30,740 nucleotides of DNA from Reclinomonas americana ATCC 50394 (GCA_048213135.1 PS015038.1:279650-310389), one strand, 5' to 3'. Numbered from the stretch's first letter, positions 14,544-25,545 are shown. Made by a program: numbers and translations. The notes: generated by a model not told the origin, from the sequence alone.

Positions 14544-17542
14544 TTACTTGGCCTTTTTCCGCCGGCTAAACATGGCTGTCTTCTGCATCGATCCGCTTCG
14601 GCTGGGCGTAAACGAAGGGCCGTTCGTCTTGCCGCCCCTCTTGTGCGCTCCGGTCTTCTTTTGCTTCTTGTTCCTCTTGTTCTGGCTTGCGGCAGCCTTC
14701 TCCGCAGCCTGCAGCTCCGCCAGGTCGGGGTCAGAGTCGTCGCCGGCGGCTTCGCCGTCGCTGCCGCTGCTGCTGCCCTTGACTACCTCGGCGGTGGTGT
14801 CGTCGAACGGCTCGTCTGCGCCGCCAAAGAGCGCCTCAAAGTCTTTTTCCGAGATCTTGCGCGACTTGAGCTTGCGCAGCAGGCGAGCGTCGTTGGCAAA
14901 CTCCTCCGCGTCGCGCGCCATGGCATCGCGTTTCCTCTTGAACCGTTCGCGACGTGTCAGTGGTGTGGCTGCAGCAGCGGCCGCCTTGGCGGCTGCGGTG
15001 GCCTTGGCTTTCTGTCGCACCATTTGCTCTGCGCGTCGCGTCTCGGCCTCGGCCTCCATCTTGAGCATGCGCGCCCGCCGAGCCTGTTCGCGGCTCTTCT
15101 CGCGGTACGGAATGTTTGCCACGTCGACGTCCTCCATCGGCGGGAAGCGATCCATGACCTTGCGCAGCTCCGGCATGCGAGGCAGCTGCACGATGCGATG
15201 AGTGCAAGCGGGAGAGGGAGAGGGGGGTGGGAGTGAGGGTGGGAGGGAGAGACGCACCGCCACGAGAGAGAGCAAGTGGGCCAGCGCGATGAGGTCGAGA
15301 GCCTTCAGTCGGAAAATGTAGCTGCACTTGTGCTCCCGGTAGCCGCGCACGTATGACACATACGCCTTTTGTGCCTTGTCAAAGAAGTCGCGGTCGGTGG
15401 CGGCCTCGCGTCGCACAAGCTCAAAGTACCGTAACCGGTCGGCGTTGGTCGACAGTCCCGTCGATTTCGACGACACTCGTGCGCCCTCTTCTTCGTCTTC
15501 GTCTTCCTCCTCCTCACCCTCGGCATCGTCCCTCATCTCCGCATCCTCTCCTTCTTGAGCTGGCCGAGCCTTGAAGGGAGCCAGAAACTCAAACTGTGTG
15601 TCCTCGATGGGAACCTTGCCGAGGCGCAAAAACTCTGCACACTCGCTGGTGAGTGAAAACGCACGCTTGCACACCGTGCCGTGCAACACGAGCGAACCAA
15701 TATATGAATCCTCCGCAGGGGTGAGGAAGAGAAGGGCACGACCGCGGCGACCCATGCGCGCCGTCCTTCCTATTCTGTGTACCATCATGCTGGGATCCTG
15801 CGGCGGATCCACTCTGTGCACACCACCGTCGCTCAGTGAGAACACCATCGTCGCCCCTTCCACCCCCACGCTTGTCGACGCAACTGAATCACAAAGTCAA
15901 CGTCGGGAATGTCGAGTCCTCGAGCCGCCACATCGGTGCACACCAGCACACCGCGCTCCGCCTTGACAAACTGCTCGTAGGTTCCGGTGCGGCGCTTCGG
16001 CACCATTTGCCCGTGCAGCGAGAACACCTCGGTCCGTTCACCGTCGCCAGCCGCCAGACACACACGCAGCACCGACGCAAAGTAGTCCACGCAAGCGCAC
16101 GTGAGGAAATACACGATGCACTTGTCGGCCACGTGGTGGCGCAGTGTCGCCACCAGTGCCGCGATCTTGTCCTCCAGTCGGCACACCAGGTACTCGTTGG
16201 TCAGCCTGCGAGTGACGAAGAAGAATAAGTGAGGCTTCACTGGCTGTGAGTGGTCCTCTCTGGAATGGCACGCAACGTCTTGGGGATCTTCGAGTCTTTG
16301 GGATGTGAAGAGGCGGGTGCCGCAGCCGTGCTGTCGGTGGCTCGTGGTTGCACGCGGACAGTGACCTTGACGGGGTTGCGCAGACCGGCGCGAATCAATT
16401 CCTGCAAGTCGTCCGTCTGGGTGGCCGAGAAGAGGCCCTGGTGTTCGAGCAGCAGATGGTGAGAGTAGTGCGGCACGCGAAACGAGGAATGGGAGAATGA
16501 ATGAGCAAACCGTGCGTCGTTGTTTTGGCAGCCTGGTGAGAATCGACGAGATCTGGTCGCGGAAACCGAGTTCAAGCAACCTACCCCAGCCGAAATGTGT
16601 CAATACCATCATGCACAGAATCGATCATGCACTCGGTGAGTGCGCACCGATCGGCCTCGTCGAGAATCAGCAGCTCCACATGCCGCGTGATCAGTCCACG
16701 CTCAATGAGGTCACCAAGACGCCCCGGAGTGCCAATCACCACCGCACACGATCGCACTCGGCGAAACTCTGCACGAGAAAAAACTCGGCTGTCACACAGA
16801 AGCACGCGTGTGGAGAGACACCAACGTCATGCACACCATCCTCCGCATCGGATCCACCAACAGCCAGTCCCACAGTGAACTCTGGCACCGCAGCATGCTC
16901 CTGCAGCTTCGTGGCCACAGCATGCACCTGATGCGCCAGCTCTCTATCAACGCACACGCAAGTGAGACACTGGCGCCAACACTCTCCTCTTGCTCCTTCA
17001 CTGCGCCCAAACACACCTCGTCGGCAACACCACCAGCGCAAACAGCGATCGCGGGGTGAGATCATTCGACGCCTTCATGCGCAACAGAAGCTCCAGTGCC
17101 GGAATGAGAAATGCCAGAGTCTTGCCACTGCCAGTGCATGCCTGTCACAGCATGTGAGCAACCGGCGCAGAACATGCACAAGGCTGCGTGTGTGTGCCCT
17201 CTCCATCTCCCCTTCTCCCGCCCTTCCTTTCTTCTCCCTCTCTCTCTCCCCCCTCTCCCTCCCTCTCTCCCTCTCTCTCCTTGTGCGAGTGAGACAAGTC
17301 ACCTCGGCGACTGCATCCTTGTTGGTGAGCAGCAGAGGAATGGTGGCCGCTTGCACTGGAGTGGCGGCGGTGAAGCCGAAGCCATCGCACAGCGCGTGCA
17401 GTGACTGATCGCTGAGAGAGCATGACAGATCGGACCATGCGGTGAAGGCCTGCATTTGTGTGAGTGTGCGTGTGGATCAGAGGGCCATGTGCAGATGCAC
17501 ATGCACAGAGCGTTCTCGGACACTGACCTTGCCGAGTGACAT
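14544..17542 (-). CDS. DDX55: DEAD-box ATP-dependent RNA helicase, SPB4/DDX55 family
   Basis: Exons: 17542-17528 (possible), 17449-17303, 17141-17017, 16943-16837, 16768-16648, 16580-16511, 16437-16277, 16205-15885, 15813-15258, 15185-14544; they sum to 2265 nt (754 aa). If the ATG at 17455 is used instead, the product is 751 aa. Helicase motifs are intact: the Q-motif region GFTAATPVQAATIP, TGSGKT (I), PTRELAHQ (Ia), IGTPGRL, DEADR (II), FSAT (III), CTDVAARGLDIP (V) and HRIGRTARMG (VI). Family-specific marks are WSDL near the N-terminus, CACVDYF after motif III, and the C-terminal stretch from RMPELRKV through NIPYREKSREQ into a Lys-rich tail. Known members act in 60S ribosomal subunit assembly in the nucleolus, remodelling 27S pre-rRNA particles. 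At about 750 residues it exceeds the usual 600, mainly through an acidic insert and an extended basic tail. It sits between two paralogous secreted-protein genes. Confidence 0.95.
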
Positions 17543-18041
17543 GCTTGCTTGTGCTGCTGATGCTGATGTGTCCTTCCTGGCAAGCAGAGAGTAGTGGCAG
17601 CGGTCACTGCAGGAGGGAGGAACAGAAGATTGGTCGAAGAGTGGGACAAGGACATGCGATCATCAATTTCCGCGAAGTCTTTTGCCCTCAACATCGACGA
17701 CTCACTTGATTCTTCTATTTTTTGTGATCTTATAAGCAACGCCCTTCTTCGTTTCACTGCATTACGCACACCGGTTGGAGACAGACCAAGAGAGAGAATC
17801 CGATGGCACACATAGACACACACACACACTGCAACTGCACAACCGACGACACACAGACACGCCACACTTACGCAACATTCGAAGGCAGAGAAACAAAAAA
17901 GAAACACGCCACACACACACACTACAAAAATCGACAAAACGATGGATGATTTTCTTCTTTCGACACAGGCAAGAGAACAACAAACAACAGCAACAAAAAA
18001 GAAACAAAAGAGGGCACAAGAGCACTCTCTCTTGTGTCTTT
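17543..18041 (-). promoter_or_regulatory. Intergenic region upstream of the helicase gene
   Basis: These 499 bases lie between the stop of protein B and the helicase gene. The half nearer protein B is AC-rich; the half nearer the helicase is mixed sequence. I find no convincing exon or RNA gene. Confidence 0.4.
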
Positions 18042-21000
18042 TTACGTGTTGCGGCCAAAGGCGGCCCACGAGTAGTAGACCTCGGTGAGCACTGCCGGGC
18101 CACTCTCGGTCAAGCACACCTGCAGACCAGTGGCCAGCACGTTGGCGGTGGTCAGGTCGAACGAGACGCCAATGGTGGCAGCCGCCTGCTGAATCGCCCA
18201 GCCGCGAGCAAACACCACGGCCGTTGGGGCAGCGGCGAACACGTCATTGATGTCAAAGGTGATGGTGACGCAGGCGCCCGGAGCCACAGTGCCCTCACCG
18301 GCCAGCAGACCGTAGCCCGAGGCAGTGCGCTTCGGGAACGACATGTACTGGTAGGCCAGGCGAGCGACGCGCGTTTGCTTACGCACGTCGACCTGGTGGC
18401 GGAAGTTGCGGACACCGGCGGGGAACTGAATGCTGCCCTCGAACTCGGCCGGCTTGGTGCGGTCAATGTACAAGTGGCGCATGCCAGTCACAATCGACGG
18501 CGGGCTGGTGTACGGGCCAATGCTGATCGACTGGTCCTGCAGGCGGTGCGTCGGCAGGGTGGTCGAGGCGTTGCTCAGCTGGTTCCACCAGTCACGACGG
18601 CCCTGCGACGAGTAGCGGATGGTGCCGTCCGAGGTCAAGCCAAGGTCGCGAGCAGTGTACTGCGCCAGCACGTTGATGGTGAGCGACGTGATCGCCGTGT
18701 CCTCGTAGGTGATGCAGCGGGTGGTGAGCGACTCCTCGTCGAACGAGATGGCCGAGCAGTAGACGCGAGCATCCGAGTTGTCAAAGCCAAAGCCAGACAC
18801 ACCAATCATCAGGTACGGCTTGCCGGCTGTTCACGAGCAGGTAAGAGCAAAGTAGAGATGATTACACGTGGCAAACGACGGCCACGCACCAAAGCGATCA
18901 GCAAAGTTGATGGTCTGCAGCCAGATGCGGGTGCCAGACGGAATGCCAGCACTGGAGCCAGTCGCAAAGTTGGACTGTGTGAACGACAGGTTGGCAGCCG
19001 AGGAGAGCAACAGCGTCTGGAGCTCTGTAGTGTGCGCATGTTGCGCGCGTGAGTGAAAACCATCTTCAAGAAGCGGAGAGCCGCACAAAAGAAAGAGACG
19101 CAACGAGAGCCAATGCTGATAATGCCCTTGCTGTTCTCGTCGAGCTGCCACAGTGCCACCGGGGTCGCGCCAGCGTCGGCGGTCGCCTTGTAGCAGATCT
19201 GGAGAGCACGAATGGTGGTGGTGGTGGAGCTGACCGTCACGCGGGCCGAGAACGAATCGTAGTAGCCCGACGAGCCGTCAAACTGCTGGTAGCCGAGGCC
19301 GGCACCAATGGCCGACACGGTGACACCAGCCGGAGTGGCGCCAGTGCAAGGCTGGCCCAGCTTCTGCAGCTTCTCGAACGTGTACGAGGCGCAGTCCGAC
19401 AGCTGGCCGTGGATCGAGGCCACAAAGGCAGTGTCGACGGCAGCGTGCACCGGGAAAGTCCAGTTCGGGATGTTCACTTGAGCTGTGCGTACAAGGGGAA
19501 GTTAGCAAAACATGGATGCACACATAGGTCGCTGACATTAAAAAAACAACAAAACAAACCAGTGATGAAGACATCGGCGAGCTTGACGTACGAGTGGTTG
19601 ACGTTCCAGCGAATGCACAGCGGGTACGAGGCAGTGCGAGCAGCGGCAAACTGAGCCAGGTTGCAGCCGGAGCGAGTGTCAATGGCCAGAGCAATGCTAA
19701 TGTCGGTCGGCGGCGCCAGCGGCGACACGTCGACACCGCTCGGGTCCACATCGGTGTTGGTCAACAGAGTCGGCACACCACGCTCACGCTCCGCCAGAGC
19801 GGCGGCGGTGATGCAGTTGGCGTCGGTGGTGATGACAAACTGCGGAGTCGAGGTGGTGGGGAAGTAGTTGCCGCGGACGGTGATCGGGACGTTGAGCACG
19901 CCCTGCGACACGGTGATGGAGGCCGGGCGCACCGGGGCCACTGCACACGAGGGAAAAAACGGGGGCGCGAGGTGAGCAACGTGAGAGAGAGACAACAAAT
20001 GTAGGCAAGGGAATTGAAGCGAACCGAGAGCCAGGTTGCCGTTGATGACCTTCTGGGTGGCGGTGCCAGTGTTGACGCAGAGGCTGAGGCGGTTCAGGTC
20101 GGTGTTGATGCCCGACGCGTTGAAGGTGAACAGCACGTCGGTGCTGCTGGTGAAGCCAAGGGTGGCGGTGATGCCGCTGACAATGCTCGAGGCCGAGCAC
20201 GAGTCGTCCTTGTTGACAGTGAGGGTCATGCCGGCGGCGAAGCCAGACTCGTTCACCACGCCAATCGTGTGGTCGCCATAGTTGGCCATGATGTAGAGCA
20301 CAGCCGGAGACTGGTAGCACGGGCCCTTGATCTCCACAGTCGCACCAGTGTAGGTGAAGAAGGTGGGGTAGGTGGCGGTCGACGCGCAAATGTACGCCGG
20401 GGTGCCGTTGGAGACGGTGGTTCCACCGGTGCCGACGTCAATCGTGTTGGGTGAGCCGCCATTGGCCAGGGTCGGGATGGCGCCGCCGTTGGTCATGGAA
20501 GTGGCCGGGGTGGCCGGGACGAGGCAGTCAATGCCGGTGAACAGGTTGTACGTGGAACCGGGGAAATCCGAACCAGTGACGTCCACAGTGGTCGTGAGGC
20601 TGCCGCTGCACTGACCCGACAGCGCAGTGATCGGGCTGCGCAACAACAGAGGTGGAAATGGTAACAAAATGAGAAAAAGGATGGATGCACACAAAAAATG
20701 CGTGAGGGAGACTCACCGAGGAGTGCGGATGCAGGCAGAGCCAGTCTGCACCACCAGACCGTTGAAGCTCCAGTTCTGGGCACCGTTGTTGCCGCGCTCG
20801 CACACGAACCACGAGCCCGGGTTGCGCAGCAGGGAGGTGTTGGAGTTCAGGTTGAAACCGGAACCAAAGGACATTGTCAGAACAACGTTGGGCTCCTCAA
20901 TGTCGCAATCCTGGTTGTTGAAGGCGGCGAGTTGCGGAATGCTGGCCGGAGACAACGAGGGACCGCCGCCGCCCAACAGGATAACCTGGGGCTGGTTGAC

Positions 21001-22105
21001 GCAGCCGGCAGTCTGGATGAAGATCGGTGCCGTGGTGACGATGCCGTTGGTCAGGCAGCTGGTGTCGTGAACGACCGTGGCGCCAGACCAAGCGAGCTGC
21101 GAGGCGCCGACAGCAGCGCTCGCCGATGTGCAAATGTAGAACACGGTGGTTCCGGCCGAGGCAGTCTGATCGTAAACCAGCTGGCCAGTGCCGGCAGTGA
21201 CACCATTGGTCAGCGTCAGCGACGTCGGGCCGTTGCCGTCGGCAGTGCAAGCAGCGGAGGTGCGCACGCGCACAACAGCCGGGGCCAGGTTGGAGCCCTG
21301 GACGGTGATCGTCTGCGGGGCCGGCGCGACAAAGCCGCAACCGGTCTGCGCATTCAACTTGATCTGACCCGGGCTCTTGATGCACGCCGCATTGGCGTCC
21401 ACGCGCGAGGCGACCGAGATCCAGTTGATGTTGTCCGAGCTCACGCAGAGGAACAGGCCGCTGTAGCACAAGTCATCAGACAACTCGCAGGCAGGCGTGT
21501 TCCTTCAATACACACGAACCTGAGTGCCTCCTTCTGGTTCGAGGTCTGGAACACAAGGCTGGCCGTAGTGGCCGACGCAGCACCAGTGTGCGAGACCTTG
21601 ATGCCAGCGACCTCCGAGTTGCACACGTCACCGGCGGCGGTGCCAGTGGCCGCGTAAAACACCTTCCACAGCTGAGTAGAGGTCGGCAGATTCGTGGCAC
21701 CCGTCACCGACACTGCCTGGTTGGCCAAGTAGGCGTTGCAGTTGGAGCCATCAGGCACCAAGTTGATCGTGCCAAAGGCCGCAGGGAACGCTGCGGGTGC
21801 ACAACGGTCAATTTCGCGCCAAAAAATCACAACGGTCACATGCACGCGCTCTCACACAAAAACAAGTGCCTCACTCACTCAACTCACTCACACAAACCAC
21901 ACACACACACGCGAAACGACAGCAGCAACAAAGAGAGAAACAAGGGCGCAAGAGAGCTCCACATTGCCACAGAGGGAATGTGCGGTGGGCGCGCGCGAAA
22001 ACACACACTCAGATATAAAAAAACGCAACTTGGCTGGGCCAGTGCTGATGTTGCGACGACGCACAACACGCACAGGCTCACCAACAACCATGTGGTGGAC
22101 CGCAT
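18042..22105 (-). CDS. Secreted modular protein B: paralogue of protein A with six modules and H-type-lectin-like C-terminus
   Basis: Eight exons sum to 3381 nt (1126 aa): 22105-22030, 21790-21520, 21460-20717, 20635-20025, 19940-19560, 19482-19105, 19024-18890, 18826-18042. A signal peptide (TTWLLVSLCVLCVVATSALA, cleavage after about residue 23) is followed by six tandem modules matching those of A one for one (for example TVDVTGSDF..YNLFTGIDC and ITVQGSNL). Next come a linker domain (NIPNWTFPV to LDENSKGIISIGS) and three C-terminal lectin-like units: INFADRF..IGVSGFGF..RVYC, PPSIVTGMRHLYI..FPAGVRNFRHQV, and a terminal unit ending EVYYSWAAFG. The pattern (F near the start, P-x-V, R-V strand, late W) is that of H-type lectins such as the discoidin C-terminal domain; this is my reading, without a profile search. 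No transmembrane segment follows. All its intron positions inspected fall where A also has introns, but A has more. Confidence 0.85.
21812..21826. promoter_or_regulatory. E2F-like element in the first intron of protein B
   Basis: This is the same 15-base TTTCGCGCCAAAAAA found upstream of protein A. Here it lies 21 bases before the acceptor of exon 2 of protein B, within a 239-base first intron. Confidence 0.4.
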
Positions 22106-22549
22106 GTCTTTGGTTTTTCAAAGAGAGAGACAGGAGAGACAGAGAGAGTGTGGGAGGAGGGACTTTTGCGCGCTCACACACAGAAAAACACAACAAAATG
22201 AAAATGCGGTGCAACGGAAAGAAAATGCAACGGTCGAGCACGCGTTGTTCTGTCTGTGTGGTGTGTGATGCAGACTGTCGGTGAGTGAGTGAGAGTGTGG
22301 CTGTGTCTCTGCGCCACGAGTGCGTTGAAATTATTGATAATACTTGGGTGCGGTTGTGAAATGCAGCGGTTTTGCAAAATGCAACTTGCAGGTTTCCTCG
22401 CTTACTTGCAAATGCAGCTTGCCGTCGAGTGGCAACTGCACGTGCTGTCGGTGTGCATAGGAAGAGTACAGAACAAGAAAAAAAAGCCAGTTCTGTCTGC
22501 ATGACAATACATTTTCCTGTTTCTCCGACAATTGTTTTCGTGCTCAGAT
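22106..22549 (-). promoter_or_regulatory. Intergenic region upstream of protein B with repeated TTGCAAAATGCA-type motif
   Basis: These 444 bases separate the alanine-rich gene from protein B. Two related elements, TTGCAAAATGCAACTTGC (22372-22389) and TTGCAAATGCAGCTTGC (22406-22422), lie 267-320 bases upstream of the protein B ATG, with a further AATGCAGC near 22360. They could be paired binding sites. No coding sequence is seen. Confidence 0.4.
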
Positions 22550-24977
22550 TCAGTCGCTCGCCACTAATGCAGCAGCCTCGCCACCATTCGCCTCCGCCGC
22601 TGAGCTCCCAGCAGCTGGCAGCTCCTGCTCTGCGGCACTGGCGGCCTCGGCCAACTGCTCCATGGCTGCCGCAGCTGCATCGTCATTGCCGCCGGTTTGC
22701 TCGTCCGTTTCCATTGGTTGCGCCTCACCCTCACCCTCACCCTCACCCTCACCGTCGGCCGCCACAGGTGCTGCTGGAGGTGCTGGTGGATGCAGCGCCG
22801 CCTGCCGATGATTCTGCAGCTGCTGCAACTGCTGCAGCTGGTGCGGCGCAATGTTGTGGGCGTGCGGGTGATCGCGGTGCGTCAGCGGGTCGTTGGCGCA
22901 ATCCGGTGCCGGCTGCGTCGTGTCGCTGAGCCACTTCATGAAATCGGGGCAAAACGGAACGCCCCAGTACTCAGAAGGTGACTTGTGCTGCGCCGCGTCG
23001 ACCATGTTTCCGCCATTGGCGGCGACGGCGGCGGCGGCGGCAGCAGCAGCAGCGGCAGCAGCGGCGACATTGGTACCATTGACACCGACAATTGTCGGCG
23101 CATTGTTGGCCACTGGCGATGCACCGTAGACTGCGAGGTGTGGCGCGGCGCTCGACGACACCGTAATGTAGGTGCTGGGCGGCACCGTCGAGGATCCCGC
23201 CGAAGACGATGAACCGGCGGCGGCGGCCGCAGCAGCCGCTGCGTGCAACGCCGCCACTCCCGTGTCGTTCTCCGATAATGGGCCTCCGCGGACTCCCAAC
23301 GCTGCCGCCGCCGACGCCGCCGTTGCTGACGGCTGCGATGCTGACGGAAGGGCGTCTGCCTTGGCCGCTCCCCGACCCTTACGGCCAGCTGCCGCACCGC
23401 CGGCGGCTTTCTTGCGCCCCGCACCCGCCACTTGTGTCGGCACACCATAGTCACCAATGTTGCCTCCGATGACGGCCGCCTGCGCCGCCAGCTGTGATGG
23501 GACATAGTACGGAGTGCCGTTGGCGTGGTACGACACACCAAACGCGCCTGCAGAGTGGGGTGTGAGAGAGAAATGGAAAACAACACATTCTTCTATCGAC
23601 ATCGGCGCGCAACTGGAGGGGAACACCACCGATGGACTGGACGATGTGGCCGCAGCAGCGGCAGCAGCGGCGGCGGCGGCGGCGGCTGCAGCCACTGCAG
23701 CACTGTTCTGTGCGTTGCCGTACAGCTCGGTCGCAGGTCGATGAATGTGAGCCGGCGTCGGCATCACCGAGATCTCGGCCACCGGCACCACCAAATCCTC
23801 GTCGGCAAACCATTCGAACTTCATAAACAACCGCTCGTCCTGCTCCTGCAACTCCTCAAAGAACTGTAGCGGGGCGGGTTGAGTAATGCAGGCGCCGTCA
23901 GTTGGTGATGTGTACAAACTCACGCATACCTCGTCGACAAAAGCACGGACATTGCGCGGCTTCTGATCGTCTTCTTCCTCGTCACTCTCCTGGTCCTCGG
24001 CGTGCTCGTTGAGACCCGACAAGCGATGCACCACCGCCACTCTCTGCACCAGATCCTTGACGAAAAAGGTGAACTTGAACGAGTTGCTCTTCACCACCGA
24101 CGAGTAGTAGTCGGAGGTGTCGACAAACGGGCGAGCCGCCAGGCCCAGCACCTCGAAGCGAGCCGAGTCGTACGCCGTCAATGGTGCCGCCGACGATGCG
24201 AGATCGGAGTCGGCGATTCCGGCGGCTGCGTTCTTGCGGCCACGCTTTGGCGGCTGTTGACACAAACACACACGCACGTGCAGGAGGGTCAATGACACGG
24301 GCCGTCATTTTCTTGCGGTGTGCTGCCGAGGACGAGCAACGCAACTGCGGCAGGCGACGGCAACAATTGGAAATTCTGCTCGGTGATGGGGTCGCCGAGG
24401 CTGCGATGTTGCGAGGCCACCACCTGGATCTCCGTCACCGGCTCCGGCAGGCACCGTGCGCGAACCCTCTTGTTGAACTCGTAGCAAAAGTCGACGAGCT
24501 CTTGGAATTCGACGGGCGACAGGCGCTTGCCGTCCTTTAGCACCGCAATTCGCACAAACGGAAATCGCTCCAAATCACACGCCTCCAGTCTGCGAGAGAG
24601 GCGGTGAGTGCGAGGGGCAAGCAAAGGTGACACAGCAGTCGACGCAACTCGTGGTACGTCTCGGCCAGACTCTGGCACGACGAACGCAGCGTGACAAAGC
24701 CTTCAGGGAACGGCTCAAACGCCACACCCAGCGCGCCACCGCGCAGCGGAATGAATCCCACGACGCGCAGCACACAACCTGCGTTGCGTCACCACCAAGT
24801 CAGTATCGCTGAAACTGAAGAAANNNNNNNNNNNNNNNNNNNNTGCATGTTCACCTCTTGAGCGTGTTTTGCGATACGATTTCGCGCGCTTACCGCGAGC
24901 ACGGCACATAATGTCCTCGACTGTCCTTCGGCATCGCAGACAACCACATCGTCATTATCGACGCCGACAACATGCAT
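22550..24977 (-). CDS. Alanine-rich, probably nuclear protein of unknown family (one or more exons hidden in a gap)
   Basis: Exons: 24977-24894 (start inside an ATGC repeat), something in or near the gap at 24824-24843, then 24778-24649, 24589-24346, 24253-23930, 23863-23614 and 23547-22550. From 24778 on, the frame is continuous for 648 codons. The N-terminal half looks globular (GFIPLRGGALGVAFEPFPEG, FPFVRIAVLKDGKRL, FKFTFFVKDLVQRV) but I recognise no family. A basic patch, PPKRGRKN, and a later GRKGRG look like nuclear-localisation or AT-hook-like elements, followed by an acidic cluster. The C-terminal half has several polyalanine runs, Gln/His-rich stretches and a Gly-Glu repeat coded by a hexanucleotide microsatellite. 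This composition is common in transcriptional regulators, which is the best guess. It lies head to head with the gene starting near 24976. Confidence 0.72.
24824..24843. other. Assembly gap (20 N)
   Basis: A run of exactly 20 N lies in the 5' part of the alanine-rich protein gene. The first exon ends in phase 0 and the exon at 24778 needs one preceding base, so at least one exon is unaccounted for here. Confidence 0.95.
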
Positions 24978-25545
24978 GCATGCATGCGACAGAGCACCGC
25001 TCGCTTGCGCAGCGATAAGAATGCATCATCGAACAGCGCAGAGCGGCAATCGCCATCCATGTTCAGAGAGTGGATCGCCAATGAACGGATGTCGCAACGA
25101 CTTTTTGAGATCAAATCGCATGTCATCGCGCTCAAGTGGCTCGTTCTCCACAGCGGAGAGCGCGCGACAAGCGGAAAAGTATCACTTGGCCGCGAAAGTG
25201 TACCACGCCATCACCAGTGGCGTGCGAAGACCAATCACCAGTCTCGAGATTCATCACTTTTGCAAAGGTCGCACCCCCCTCCCTCTCTCTCTCTGTGTGT
25301 GTGCCTGCTCTCTGCCTCACACGCACGCACGCCCGCACAGCCAATGCGTTTGTGGAGTTCCTGTCCGAGGTCGACGTGCGCGTGGTGTGCACCAACTTGT
25401 CTCCGCGCGGACCCGATCAAGTCGAGCTGCAGTGCCTGGCCGACATTCTCAGCGAGCTGACGGCGCGCGATCGTCTGTGTGAGTCGCTCAAGTGGGACTT
25501 TATTCTGCTCGACGAGATCGGCACCGGTCGCATCCCCATGCGCAG
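24976..25545 (+). CDS. Protein of unknown family, 3' part lost in a 229-base gap
   Basis: Exon 1 ends at 25267 and is spliced (donor gtcgcacc, acceptor gcccgcacag) to an exon from 25341 into the gap at 25546. The splice gives a continuous frame: AEKYHLAAKVYHAITSG in exon 1, then ANAFVEFLSEVDVRVVCTNL and ESLKWDFILLDEIGTGRIP in exon 2. The start may be the ATG at 24976, which lies in the repeat also holding the start of the divergent gene, or the one at 25021; the first 40 or so residues are low in character, and another frame there is also open, so the 5' end is unsure. I recognise no domain. The downstream exons must lie in the gap or be absent, because 25775-25898 shows no convincing coding sequence before the convergent coiled-coil gene. 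Confidence 0.55.

Noticed and set aside
14415-15236. 273-codon plus-strand open frame
   Set aside because: It is antisense to the well-matched C-terminal part of the helicase.
17065-17080. GTTGCGC in a helicase exon as a donor
   Set aside because: Translation through it keeps the expected helicase sequence up to PTREL, so it is not used; it shows that GTTGCG alone does not define a donor.
17543-18041. Possible hidden gene or RNA gene in the longer spacer
   Set aside because: I saw no cloverleaf, no family motif and no splice-consistent exon; open frames there run into AC-rich sequence.
20698-21657. 319-codon plus-strand open frame
   Set aside because: It is antisense to exons 2 and 3 of protein B and has an Arg/Gly/Ala composition typical of shadow frames.
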